Positions 46,322-56,836 of a DNA stretch of 64,000 nt are shown one piece after another. This stretch comes from Eurosta solidaginis (Eukaryota > Arthropoda > Insecta > Diptera > Tephritidae): NCBI RefSeq assembly GCF_040869045.1, contig NC_090323.1:176226083-176290082 (forward strand). The letters are read 5' to 3'. The translations under genes and the position numbers were made by a program. The notes beneath the pieces were generated by a model. It worked only from the letters and a program-made list of their open reading frames with translations, had not been told where the DNA came from and made no database searches. Position 1 is the first letter of the stretch; each line of letters starts with the position of its first letter.

Positions 46322-47623
46322 TTCTGTCTTATGAACCAAATATAATTTTTCGGAAAGGGGAGAAAAAATAAAAATACACGTGTATAGGCGATTTTCATGT
46401 ACACGTCAGAATTTTTGCTTTTTATGTATAAAATATAAAGTTCGTCTGTCCGCCTGTGGGAAAGACTTTGGATCAATTCTTAACCCTTTTTTCGTGATCC
46501 ATTCGAGCTGAATTTTTGCAGGCAGATACGTGGAAATATCTGTATAACGCCAAATTAAAAAAAATAGATTTTTATCAATTCTCAGAGTTTCCTGAATTTT
46601 TTTTTTTTTGTAAAAATGGTTATCGTTTTTTTGTAACGGTTGGTTTCAGCTCATTAAAAAACCGATTTTTTTTATTAATTTTATTATGTTAAAATTAAAA
46701 ATTGTTACACTAAAAATTTCAATCCTTCTAAAGAAATTTAGGCCTTTTATTTTTGTGTTTGTAAGCATTTGTGTCATTATCGCGACAAATAGACCAACAG
46801 TATTCCCCAAGCATATGCGTAATGTCTTGTCCTTTAAAGCGCTTTTCAATAGCCGCAATGTCCTGATGGAACCTTTCGCCATGCTCATCACTACAAGCTC
46901 CTAAATCATCAAGGAAAAAATCTAAATGATTATGAAAAAAATGGATCTTTAGCGACATTTTCGCCATATGCCGAAATCATTTCTGCAACAATATTTTTAT
47001 AATTGGCAGCTCGTTTGTTGCCAAGAAACTGGCCAATAACGGTAACTGTACCTTTCCATGCACCTTGTTCGGTAGCATTCAATTTTGATGAAAATTCATA
47101 ACTTGCAACTATTTTTTTTTATCTGCGGATCACTGAAAACACCGCTCAATTTCGGAAAAATTTTGCATAAACTTGCAATCGCCCCGCCCTCACGATCCAG
47201 TTTTTTAAAAAAATTTGATACGACACCGAGCTTAATGTTTAGTGGTGGCAAAATCATTTGAGATGGCTGCATCAATGGTAGATACTTTCTACGCCTACTT
47301 TTTAGCTTGTATGCGGCTTCCACTTAAATTCAGTGTAAAGCTGATCTCTTTTGCGACCTTCCCATGTACACAAAAAGCACTGGTGGGTGGGTAGGAAATC
47401 CACGCTTAACAGCCGTGAGTAATCCGACCACTTTAAGATCACGGAATCATGGAATGGATCACGGTAAAATCGATCCAAAGTCTTTCACACAGGCGGACAC
47501 TACTATCTTTATACTTTATACATAAAAAAAAAATTCTGACGTGTACATGAAAATCGCCAATACAAGTGTATTTTTATTTTTCCTCCCCTTTCCGAAAAAT
47601 TATATTGGGTTCATAGGACAGAA
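46322..47623. mobile_element. 1.3-kb TIR-bounded DNA element with a broken gene
   Basis: Left arm (46322-about 46500) and right arm (about 47445-47623) are imperfect reverse complements of about 170 bp. Both termini read ttctgtcYtatgaacc outward to inward, followed by tataatttttcggaaagggg, gcgattttcatgtacacgtc agaatttt, tgtccgcctgtg-gaaagac and tttggatc. The interior carries one minus-strand pseudogene and nothing resembling a transposase. I cannot see a convincing target duplication, so the superfamily is open. Confidence 0.8.
46725..47330 (-). pseudogene. Broken gene of a conserved metazoan family of unknown function (EHGERFHQDI motif)
   Basis: Minus strand, three frames joined by frameshifts near 47100 and 46960. 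The first (47323-47096) has MILPPLNIKLGVVSNFFKKL DREG and FPKLSGVFSDPQIKK. The second (about 47095-46960) has NATEQGAWKGTVTVIGQFLG NK and NYKNIVAEMI. The third (46967-46728) has MSLKIHFFHNHLDFFLDDLG, ACSDEHGERFHQDIAAIEKR and GEYCWSICRD. I recall this block order from many uncharacterised proteins in arthropods and cnidarians; the function is unknown to me. Its position inside inverted repeats suggests that the family moves with, or was captured by, a DNA transposon. With two frameshifts it is dead here. Confidence 0.75.
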
Positions 47624-47654
47624 TGTGTGTAACGCGGTGTAATAACTTAAATCT

Positions 47655-47825
47655 TAGGGGAGTGTTATCAATGTTAATGGTCCTTTGCCGGATATAAATC
47701 CGGTACGTTCTGGTAAAAATGCACCATTAAGGTACTAAACCGACCATATCGGGACGATTAATATGACCACATTAAACTTTCTGGCCAAAACGCACCCCTC
47801 CCCACCCCCTAGTCCATGAGGAATA
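47655..47825 (+). repeat. Dispersed repeat family B, copy 5 (partial)
   Basis: ggggagtgttatcaatgtta atggtcctttgccgg, atccggtacgttctgg, accattaaggtactaaaccg and gaccatatcgggacg match the 5' part of the family. Confidence 0.7.
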
Positions 47826-48364
47826 ACTTCTGTATTTTGTGTTTAAAGCTTTGCTGCAGCTCTTTTTTGGATTGTTTTCGGTACAATTTTGTAATCATTT
47901 AGGCACAACTTCGGGACTAGACGGAGATAAATTTAGTACCATTTCGGGATGACATTTTATGATTGCTTTCAGAACTTTCTCTAATTATCGATAGTGATTC
48001 AGAAGTCTCGCAGGATCATATCAGAATTATGTTTGGGAAAATAACGGGATAATTTTGGTATTTTTTTGTCATAAATTCAGAACTAATTCAGAATAATTTC
48101 AGGATTTAATTTAAAGATCATGAAGGGATTATTTTGGCAATCTTTGAGAATGACTGCGTCATCATTTCGGGGCTATTCGCGGATCGTTTTAAAATTGTTA
48201 TTGTTTCTTTGTTTATCCAATTTTGCGACGAAATCAGCTTAACCGCAAACAAACATTTTTTTAAAATCCAAGCTTAATTTTCGGTGACAAAATACTGATG
48301 TACAAAGAGTCAAATTTAATAACAAAAGCATCCTACAATAATATCAAAACTATCCCGCAGTATT

Positions 48365-48730
48365 TGGCGGCCACCGTGGTGTGATGGTAGCGTGCTCCGC
48401 CTATCACACCGTATGCCCTGGGTTCAACTCCCGGGCAAAGCAACAACAAAATTTTAGAAATAAGACTTTTCAATTAGAAGAAAATTTTTCTAAGCGGGGT
48501 CGCCCCTCGGCAGTGTCTGGCAAGCGCTCCGATTGTATTTCTGCCATGAAAAGCTCTCAGTGAAAACTCATCTGCCTTGCAGATGCCGTTCGGAGTCGGC
48601 ATAAAACATGTAGGTCCCGTCCGGCCAATTTGTAGGGAAAAATCAAGAGGAGCACGACGCAAATTGGAAGAGAAGCTCGGCCTTAGATCTCTTCGGAGGT
48701 TATCGCGCCTTACATTTATTTTTTTTTTTT
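48365..48730 (+). mobile_element. SINE family A, full-length copy with 14-bp target duplication
   Basis: The tRNA-derived head has an A-box form tggtgtgatggtagcgtg and a B-box form gggttcaactcc, followed by gggcaaagcaac. Then comes a conserved body (ctaagcggggtcgcccctcg gcagtg, gaaaactcatctgccttgca, gtcggcataaaacatgtagg, ttcggaggttatcgcgcctt) and a T-rich 3' end. Direct repeats TATCCCGCAGTATT flank it at 48351-48364 and 48731-48744. 366 bp. Non-coding; transcription would be by RNA polymerase III. Confidence 0.93.
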
Positions 48731-48850
48731 TATCCCGCAGTATTCCCCTTGTGATTTTGATTTTTGAAGTAGGTTCAAAATGCATGTAAACCACCCAAAT
48801 TATCCCGAAATGCTACTGAAGTAGTTCCTAATTTTCGTAAAGTAGTCCTA

Positions 48851-50525
48851 ATGCAGGGCTACCTGGATACTGTGGCTAGGTGGGCTGAGTCATGTGGGTT
48901 GGCGGTCAACCCGGGAAAAACGGAATTGGTCCTTTTCACAAGGAGATATAAGATGCCCGATTTCAGAACGCCCTCGATTGGAGGGGTACCGTTGGTACTT
49001 TATGATAGGGTTAAATATTTGGGGATTGTTTTGGACAAGAAACTGTCCTGGAGACCCAATGTGGAAGATCGGGCCAGGAAGGCCGCCATTGCCTTGTACT
49101 GCTGCAGAGGAGCTATCGGAAAGAGATGGGGACTCTCGCCAAGAATAGAACACTGGCTTTATGAGATGGTGGTCAAACCGTTTCTGCTATATGGGGTGCT
49201 GGTCTGGTGGAAAGCACTGGACACGGCGAGCACCTCCAAAATGTTAGTGTCAGTGCAACGGACGGCGCTGATCGGTATCAGTGGCGCTCTCAGAACAACA
49301 CCTACCTTGGCACTGAACGTCATGCTGAACATATACCCAGTAGATATTGCGGGAAAGGCGGCCGCGGTAAGGTCGTTGGTCAGGCTTCGTGATATGGGAT
49401 ATAGACTTTCTGACCGCGGACACTCTAGCCTTCTTACCAGTTTCGACTTCATCCCGGACAGAACGGACTACTGTATACCGATAACTGCTCCCTATACAAC
49501 CTTCACCCCAGTTATTCCAGAGAGAGAGGGTTGGGGAAGTGGAATTATCTGGGGCATGGGACCGGTTAACTTGTTCACGGATGGGTCAAAGCTGGATGGA
49601 AAGGTTGGTGGGGGATCTTTTGTCAAGAGCTAAATTTAAGCCGCAAGTTTAAGTTGGCTGATCACTGCAGTGTATTCCAAGCGGAAATTGCTGCGATTAA
49701 GGATGCGGTGGATGGAATGCTATCCAGTGCTACAACGGTTAGGGAATTTAACATCTACTCTGATAGCCAAGCGGCTATCACGGCCTCGAGCTCAACTACA
49801 GTGCGATCGAGGGTGGTCTGGGAGTGCCTGACCTCGCTTGTGATTGCATCGAATTATTTTACAATTAAGATTATCTGGGTCCCGGGCCATAGTGATATCC
49901 CGGGTAACTGTCAAGCGGATCTCTTAGCCCGCATCGGTACAACTGAACCGGATAAAGATGGCTGTAGGGATTTCGGGATCCCGCTGGCCACCTGCGGATT
50001 GCTCCTCCATAGCTGGGTCTCGAATCAGCTCAGCTAACGTTGGGCGGATACCACGTCTTGCAGGGTAGCAAGGTCTTTCTAGCCAAAAGTGGATGGCAGG
50101 AGGTCTGCTGAAATAATTGGGTTCACTAAGGCTCACCTATCAATGGTCATTGGGGTTTTGACGGGGCACTGTCGCATGGGTATCCATGCGGTACGTCTCA
50201 ATATACTGAAAACTCCATCCTGCTGCAGCTGTATGGAGGATGATGAGGTGGAATCACCAAATCACTGTATGCTTGATTGTCCAGCTTTTGGCAGAACTAG
50301 GCAAAATTACTTCGGTCGCGACTCACTTGGATCTCCCGAGGATATATCCAAAGTTGAGATCGGTATCATTCCGAGCTTTATCGTTGCTACCCAACGATTC
50401 TCTAAGTAGCTATATCTAAGTCACCGTTATTTTTGGTGTATGTGGTATCACAACGGACCTTCGTGTTGTCCAAGTGAGCTATCCTTATCAGGGCAGCTAC
50501 CACCTAACCTATCCTATCCTATGGG
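48851..50525 (+). pseudogene. LINE family C, 5'-truncated: RT C-terminus, RNase H, Cys/His tail
   Basis: Frame 1 (48851-49630) covers the RT thumb: WAESCGLAVNPGKTELVLFT, VKYLGIVLDKKLSW, RRGAIGKRWGLSP-like, then the connector LYEMVVKPFLLYGVLVWWKA, and enters RNase H at NLFTDGSKLDG. A frameshift near 49635 is followed by FQAEIAAIKD, YSDSQAAITA, IIWVPGHSDIPGNCQADLLA. Two stop codons, taa at 50036 and tag at 50081, interrupt what the 42172 copy shows as Gln-Gln-Thr-like and Trp-containing sequence. The C-terminus has SCCSCMEDDEVESPNHCMLD. Ends in (TATCC)n. Very similar to 42172-42931, so the family moved relatively recently. LOA/I-type by its RNase H; clade uncertain. Confidence 0.88.
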
Positions 50526-51399
50526 CTCAAAGTGATCATAAAATGATATTTTAATAGGTTCGAATGTGTCTGTTGTTGTACGAATGAGTCCTGAACGATC
50601 CTTTAATAATTCTGAACTGTTTCTGAAAATAGTCTCAACATCAATAAAATAGGTCCGAATGTAACTGAAATCATTTCCAATGGATCCTGAATTTTCTTAA
50701 ATAGTTCCTAACTGATCGCAAAATGAATGTCGACATTGTAACAAACAAGAACATATAATGTTACCAATGTTACATTGATTCCGAAAAAAAAAATCACTAA
50801 TTCTAGCCTACCAGCATGGCAACATAGCAGCATCAATTTACATGGTTGCCAGATGAATGCAACAAATATTTCATTTATACTTAAATAACTGAAGGGGAAA
50901 AAATTTCAATAAACAATAAAGAAACCAGCACTTGGGATTATTGTAAAAAAATGATGACAGACAAATATTAATACAATAAACTGTCAATTTCGAGCCCAAT
51001 AATCTCTATAAAAGTGAAGTAAGAAAATGAGAGATATAAATCTTTAAATGACAAAAATACCATGCACATAATCGCAGCTGAGCGTATTGGGGCCAACAAC
51101 TATTAAAGTATGTATGTATGTAGGTAAAAGATAAAAAAAAGGATGAACCAAGGAAGGAAGAAATTATGTCGCACAGCAGTCATATGGGAAATCATTGAGT
51201 GGTCGATTGGACGGCTTGGTTGGCTGTTCGTATAAAGTGCGCCACCGACACCACTGGGCAGCTTAAAGAGCCAGAGTGCAACCATCAACGAAGATGAATG
51301 CAAAAATTAAATGAAAAATGGACACACATACATACAGATAGAAATTTGAAAATCTTCACTTTTCCATATGCAGGGATCGTAAAGGTTATGGCTTTTATA

Positions 51400-51520
51400 A
51401 TAAAAGTCAAAAATTTAATATTAATTTTTTTTTTTACTTTTAGTATAAAAGTTAAAAATTAAAGTTAGAATTTTACTTTTATTACAAATGTCACAAGTAA
51501 AAAAACATTTTTCCGAGATG
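51400..51520. repeat. ACTTTTATAATTAAAGTC-type degenerate repeat, patch 1
   Basis: taaaagtcaaaaatttaata, tttactttt-agtataaaagtt and attttacttttattac recur here and again at 53150-53350, 53830-53975 and 55205-55800. An AT-rich degenerate minisatellite surrounding the TIR family. Confidence 0.5.
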
Positions 51521-51663
51521 TCAACTAATCGATATCCCTTCAGGGTTACCTTACGGGTATTTTCGAATAAATTTCAGAATCAGTTATGCACTACTTTTTC
51601 AGGAATCAGTGAAATACTCATTCAGAATAATCCCGAAATATTCTCTAATTGATATTAAAATAC

Positions 51664-52163
51664 TGTAACAAATTTAGTGAAACTCCGCTTATTTTACACC
51701 TTCTACTAACGTTCGTATCGCTAAATTTTTGAATAAATAACTCCAATATTCAATAATGCAAAATGGTCTTTATTAAGTAGTCTAAATTACTTCACAATAA
51801 CTCTTACTTCGCAACTAATTGCTTGTTTAAATCAAACTGTTTACAAACTAATCAGCTTCTACAGCTTTTATACTCTCTGCCCAAATATCCATACGTTTCT
51901 TCTGCTAGAATTTTCTAATTGGATACCAGCTATACGCTACCAGCTATAAACTACAGATACACGTTTATAGCCTCTCGCATAGCCATATGCGCGTGTATAT
52001 GTGAGTAATACTTCCACCGATGACTACATCTATATGTGAGTTAACTCTTCGTTGCCTTGGACGTATGTGTGTAAGTGATGACTAAAGTATTTAAGTAGAT
52101 TGCTTAATGTTTCTGTTGTTGCGCCTTCATTTAATAGCCTTATAGATGGTAATATTCGTCACA
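51664..52163 (-). repeat. Solo LTR, same family as 56267-59715, ATAC target duplication
   Basis: 500 bp, on the minus strand tgtgacgaatattacc ... aaatttgttaca. Shares with the 56267 LTR aaagaccattttgcattatt, gaatattggagttatttatt ca, a tataaaagc-type promoter word and the ends. Direct repeats ATAC lie at 51660-51663 and 52164-52167. No internal sequence remains, so it arose by LTR-LTR recombination. Confidence 0.9.
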
Positions 52164-52486
52164 ATACAATAAAATCCTTGATATTCTCAAACTGATTGCG
52201 CAATATACTACAATAATTATATATCAAGATAATTACATTTCAATCATAATTAATTTTTGACCAAATTGTATATAACTTTTACAGGAATCAATAAGCGACT
52301 TACTAAGATTGATTCCGAAATATCCCCAAACTGATGTTTAAATAGTATCGAAATCATCAGAAAAATATTTTGGAAATAGTTTTGAATAGTTTGGAATTGA
52401 TCCGAAATTTTTCTGATATAGTCTCGGATTGATACCGAAAAATGTTCCTGAAATCGTCAACTTTTATATAATAGTTTTGACTTTTA

Positions 52487-52847
52487 AATAAAAATAAATA
52501 AATATAAGGCACGATAACCTCCGAAGTGATCTAAGGCCGAGCTTCTCTTCCAATGTATCGTGTTCCTCTTTATTTTCCCTACAAATTGGCCGGACGGGAC
52601 ATAAAACTTTTATGCCGACTCCGAACGGCATCTGCAGGGCAGACGAGTTTTCACTGAGAGATTTTCATGGCAGAAATACACTCGGAACGCTTGCCAAACA
52701 CTGCCGAGGGGCGACCCCGCTTAGAAAAATTGTCTTCTAATTGAAAAACCTTATTTATAAAATTTTGATGTTGCTTTGCCCGGGGTGTGAACCCAGGGCA
52801 TACGGTGTAGTATGCGGAACACGCTAACATTACACCACGGCGGCCGC
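52487..52847 (-). mobile_element. SINE family A, full-length copy with 11-bp target duplication
   Basis: Reverse complement of the 48365 copy over its whole length, from cggccgccgtggtgtaatgt (head) through the B-box form gggttcacacccc to gaggttatcgtgcc and an A/T tail. Direct repeats TTTGACTTTTA flank it at 52476-52486 and 52848-52858. Confidence 0.92.
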
Positions 52848-53149
52848 TTTGACTTTTACGATACCAAAATTGTGACTTTTTGTTCGAGAAGATTTTCGGA
52901 AGATTTCTGGAAAAATTTCGATCTCAATAAAGAATTATTTTAGGAATCAATTAGCGAGTTATTAAGTATGATTCCCTAATATCCCTCAAAAGTTATGTAA
53001 ATAGTCCAAAAATGATAACAAAAGATATTTGGAAATAGTTTTTGAATTAATCACAAAAGCAATAGCGAAATAATTCTGTAATAAATACAAAATGGTTGTG
53101 AAATGGGCTCGAAATGATTTCGAGAACAATAAAAGTCTATTTAAAACTG

Positions 53150-53350
53150 CTGTTTTTTTACTTTTATAATTAAAATACACTTTTTCCTATTTTGAAAATT
53201 TATTTATAATATCTTATTTTGAAATAAAAGTCAACTTTGCAATATTATTTTTAATTTTAAAATAAACGCCAAGTGTTTAAAAATTCAACTTAAGTTTTTA
53301 GTTTAATGTCAACTTTCCATTTAATATTTTTGACCTTTATACAAAATTAG
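53150..53350. repeat. ACTTTTATAATTAAAGTC-type degenerate repeat, patch 2
   Basis: tttacttttataattaaaat, aaataaaagtcaactttgca, ttttaaaataaacgcc and similar words. Confidence 0.5.
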
Positions 53351-53364
53351 TATTTTTTTTGGAC

Positions 53365-53800
53365 GTTCGAAATGAGCTCAAGGCCAGAACAATAATTTTT
53401 TGTAATGATCATTGTTTTTTTTATTTTTCTATAATTGAAAAATTTAATTTAGTTTTTGGGATAGTAAGTAGACAATTTTTCAGAAAACCTGCCATGGTTG
53501 CGCAGATAGATCCATTTCGAAGGGTGCTAAGCCTTCATCACCAGTACGCTTTAGGCACGCTGCGCTAATCATTTAGCTGTACAGCGGTGGTTTGTTTCAC
53601 TGACAAATTGCTACTTCTATTCCTTCTTACCAACTATATTTATTCAGCGTTGCGCCATCTGTTGCAAGACACTGATAATGTTGAATTTATTTATTGTGAA
53701 AATAACAAAATAAAAAATTAAATTTTTCAATTATAGAAAAATTAAAAAAACAATAATTATTACAAAAAATTATTGTTCCGGCCTTGAGCTCGCTTCGAAC
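53365..53800 (-). mobile_element. tRNA-ended TIR family, complete diverged copy (436 bp)
   Basis: TIRs of about 87 bp (53365-53451 and 53714-53800), both beginning gttcgaaRYgagctcaaggc c and continuing aacaataattttttgtaatR atYattg. The interior, in reverse orientation, matches the interior of the array at 54306-54654 (gcaacagatggcgcaacg, gaatagaagtag, ccgctgtacagctaaatgat). Diverged from the array units, so older. No ORF of note. Confidence 0.8.
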
Positions 53801-53980
53801 CTTGAATACTTTATTAATAGGCTGATAAAACAAAAAACAAAAATTTTGGACTTTTATAATTAAAGTCAACTTATTAGCTATAATTTTTTGCATTTATAAG
53901 AACTTCCAATTTTATTTATAATTTTTTGTTTTAAAATAAAAGTCTATTTCAAATTGCTGTTTTTAACTTTTATATTTTCA

Positions 53981-55204
53981 GATCGCGGGTTCGAATCGAG
54001 CTCAAGGCCTAACAATAATTTTTTATCATTATTATTGTTATGATAAATTTTTTCTTAATTGAAAAAATTTTTAAATTAGAATAGAAGAAAGAAAAAATTT
54101 AGACAACTGCCAAACCTCGTTGTACAGATCCATTTCAAGAACTGCTAAATTCCTTCATCGGCAACGTTTAGGCGCCGCTGCTATAACCATTCAGCCCTCA
54201 CAGCGGTTTTTGTTTGTCTTCATTCAATTAAGAAAAAATTTATCATAACAATAATAATGATAAAAAATTATTGTTAGGCCTTGAGCTCGATTCGAACCCG
54301 CGATCTTAAAATCAGTAGGCCGATATAACAACAAAAATTGTTAATACATCCCAGAGCACGGGGAAAGTGTCAATAAAATATGACACTATGGCAGCATTGC
54401 CAACAAACAAGTCCAATTTTCACAGCCATTCTGCAACAGATGTCGCAGTGTTGTGAATATCAATTGGCACGAACCAGAATAGAAGTAGGATTAATGAAGA
54501 CAAACAAAAAACCGCTGTGATGGCTGAATGGTTATAGCAGCGGCGCCTAAACGTTGCCGATGAAGGAATTTAGCAGTTCCCGAAATGGATCTATACAACG
54601 AGCTTTGGCAGTTGTTTAAATTTTTTCTTTCTTCTATTCTAATTTAAAAATTTTTTCAATTAAGAAAAAATTTATCATAACAATAATAATGATAAAAAAT
54701 TATTGTTAGGCCTTGAGCTCGATTCGAACCCGCGATCTTAAAATCAGTAGGCCGATATAACAACAAAAATTGTTAATACATCCCAGAGCACGGGGAAAGT
54801 GTCAATAAAATATGACACTATGGCAGCATTGCCAACAAACAAGTCCAATTTTCACAGCCATTCTGCAACAGATGTCGCAGTGTTGTGAATATCAATTGGC
54901 ACGAACCAGAATAGAAGTAGGATTAATGAAGACAAACAAAAAACCGCTGTGATGGCTGAATGGTTATAGCAGCGGCGCCTAAACGTTGCCGATGAAGGAA
55001 TTTAGCAGTTCCCGAAATGGATCTATACAACGAGCTTTGGCAGTTGTCTAAATTTTTTCTTTCTTCTATTCTAATTTAAAAATTTTTTCAATTAAGGAAA
55101 AATTTATCATAACAATAATAATGATAAAAAATTATTGTTAGGCCTTGAGCTCGATTCGAACCCGCGATCTTAAAATCAGTAGGCCGATATAACAACAAAA
55201 ATTT
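53981..55204. mobile_element. Array of tRNA-ended TIR elements with shared TIRs
   Basis: Four TIR blocks: 53981-54063 (inverted), 54223-54305, 54655-54737 and 55087-55169. The first two are an exact 83-bp inverted pair by direct comparison. Between blocks 1 and 2 lies a 159-bp interior in reverse orientation. Between 2-3 and 3-4 lies a 349-bp interior in forward orientation, repeated with a 432-bp period at near identity. So neighbouring units share a TIR. Each right end reads taggccttgagctcgattcg aacccgcgatc plus ttaaaatcagtaggccgata; on the minus strand this contains a perfect B-box form gggttcgaatc. The forward interior holds an A-box form tggctgaatggttatagcag (54526-, 54958-). No coding capacity. 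Confidence 0.88.
54223..55086. repeat. 432-bp tandem duplication within the array
   Basis: Two successive units (54223-54654 and 54655-55086) match over their full length with only scattered differences visible (for example gttgttta / gttgtcta near the unit ends). A third, partial unit continues to 55204. The unit includes the short hairpin agtgtcaataaaatatgaca ct. Confidence 0.92.
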
Positions 55205-55920
55205 TTATATTTTCAATTTTTAATTTTTTTGGATTTTTGAATTAAAGTACACTTTCAGCTATTTGGTTTTTTTTTTTTTTTTTTTGATTTGGTCTGAAAC
55301 CCAAAATTTATTTATAAAATATATCTTAAAATAAAAGTCAACTTTGCACTTTTATTTTTACTTTTAAAATAAAAGCGAAGTGTTAATAATTTAACCTAAT
55401 TTTATAGCTCAAATTCTACTTTCCTTTTATTAGGTTGGCCGTTATACAAGTTTAGTTTTTTTTTGGACTTTTATAATTAAAGTCAACTTTTAGCTATTAT
55501 TTTTTTGATATTATATAAAATCCAAAATTTAACTTAAATTTTTATTTTGAAAGTCATTTTTCTATAACTAGTCAAGAATTAATAAAATGTTTAATTACAA
55601 TTTTAATTTTTAACTAAATGTCAAATTTAAATATTATTTTTGAATTTAATAAAAATTTTATTTTTGTTTTGCAATTTTATAATTAAAGTAATAGTTTTTA
55701 CTTTTAAAATAAAAATAAATTTTAGCTATTATTTTTTGACTTTTATTATTAAACCAAAGTTTTAATAGTAATTTCTTGACCTTTTTCGAAAAAGTCAAGT
55801 ACTAAGGTTATTTGATGTAAATATTCCTTAGCTCAAAAGCATAACGTTGCTGCATTCAAATAGGGATATTTTATATTGTTTTTTTTTTTTTCATAAAGTT
55901 CAGCAATAAAATAATAAATA
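55205..55920. repeat. ACTTTTATAATTAAAGTC-type degenerate repeat, patch 3
   Basis: Loose repeats of ttttataattaaagtcaac, ttttaaaataaaag, ttagctattatttttt, with poly-T runs at 55267-55285 and 55880-55892. Confidence 0.55.
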
Positions 55921-56266
55921 CGATCCCTGCATAAACTACATATACAAAACGAAAGTAAGTTGATGTGGAGAGCACAGCATGAGAGCAAAATAAATTTTCA
56001 AATAGAGCATGGTCAAGAGAAATGAGGCAGGTTTGAATAGAGATTTAGGACAAAAGGACCGGTTATATCGACCTCTCCTATATGAATACAGAAAAAGTTG
56101 GGTTATATAAACACAAATAAATGTTGATACCCAGCAGGCGAATACAAGTTTCATTAAAGCAGTAATAATCAGCGCCTCGTTTGGTAGCTCATGATAACGG
56201 GCATGAATGCAACTCGAATTCGAATAAAAACTCCCAATACGGATGTTTACATCGATATGAAAATAC

Positions 56267-56783
56267 TGCAACGAATATTAGCTACACTAAGGGGTACTGT
56301 CATCTCTAAGCCGGTGCTAAGCAGTGACGTGTATGCACATCAACAATTCAATCATTATGTCTACACATATGTACGTAGACACAACGCAGAAGCAACACAT
56401 AACCACATGCAGATATCTTATCTGAGATATGCAATTATAATTGTGGAAGTGTCGCTCACAAACACACGCGCATATGAGAGCGATACACGTACATCTGTAG
56501 TTATAATTATAACAGATAACCAACTAGTAGATTCTAGACCAGAAGCGCCTAGAAGATGCAACGAGGAAATCAAAGAGTATAAAAGGCCCCAACAATAGAG
56601 GCGCTACAATCAGTTTCTATTAAGCACGCTATCTGTCGAGCAATAGTAGAGTTATTTATTTTGAAGTACTTGAATAAAGGCCATTTTGCATTATTAAATA
56701 TTGGGGTTATTTATTCAACAGTTAAGTGATTCGAACCTAGCAGAAGGTTGCAAATAAGAGGATTTGCAGGTAAATTCGTTACA
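56267..56783 (+). repeat. 5' LTR
   Basis: Starts tgcaacgaatatta (canonical TG, one C where the 3' LTR has T) and ends attcgttaca. TATA-like tataaaag at 56579-56586, polyadenylation signal aataaa at 56673-56678. A dyad tctgtagttataattataac aga precedes the promoter region. Confidence 0.92.
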
Positions 56784-56836
56784 ATTGGTATTAGAAGAGG
56801 AATTTTTGAATAAATTCCGAAGACTTCGAAAACAAC

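Larger units (their letters stand above)
47826..53130. repeat. Old degenerate (TCCCGAAATNNTCC)-type satellite hosting several insertions
   Basis: Between the inserted elements (47930-48360, 48745-48850, 50530-50720, 51540-51660, 52280-52460, 52870-53110) the sequence is a loose mosaic of words such as cagaataatttcagga, gttcctaa, tccgaaatatcccc, tcctgaaat, gtctcg and aatagttttgaa. No fixed period survives. The SINEs, LINE and LTR described separately interrupt it. Confidence 0.5.

Noticed and set aside
54306..54345. Functional tRNA gene on the minus strand
   Set aside because: The B box is perfect, but a full acceptor stem, D-arm and A box are not present at tRNA spacing.
54223..55204. CRISPR-like array
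   Set aside because: Units are 432 bp with long identical spacers in a eukaryotic intron; this is a transposon-derived tandem repeat.
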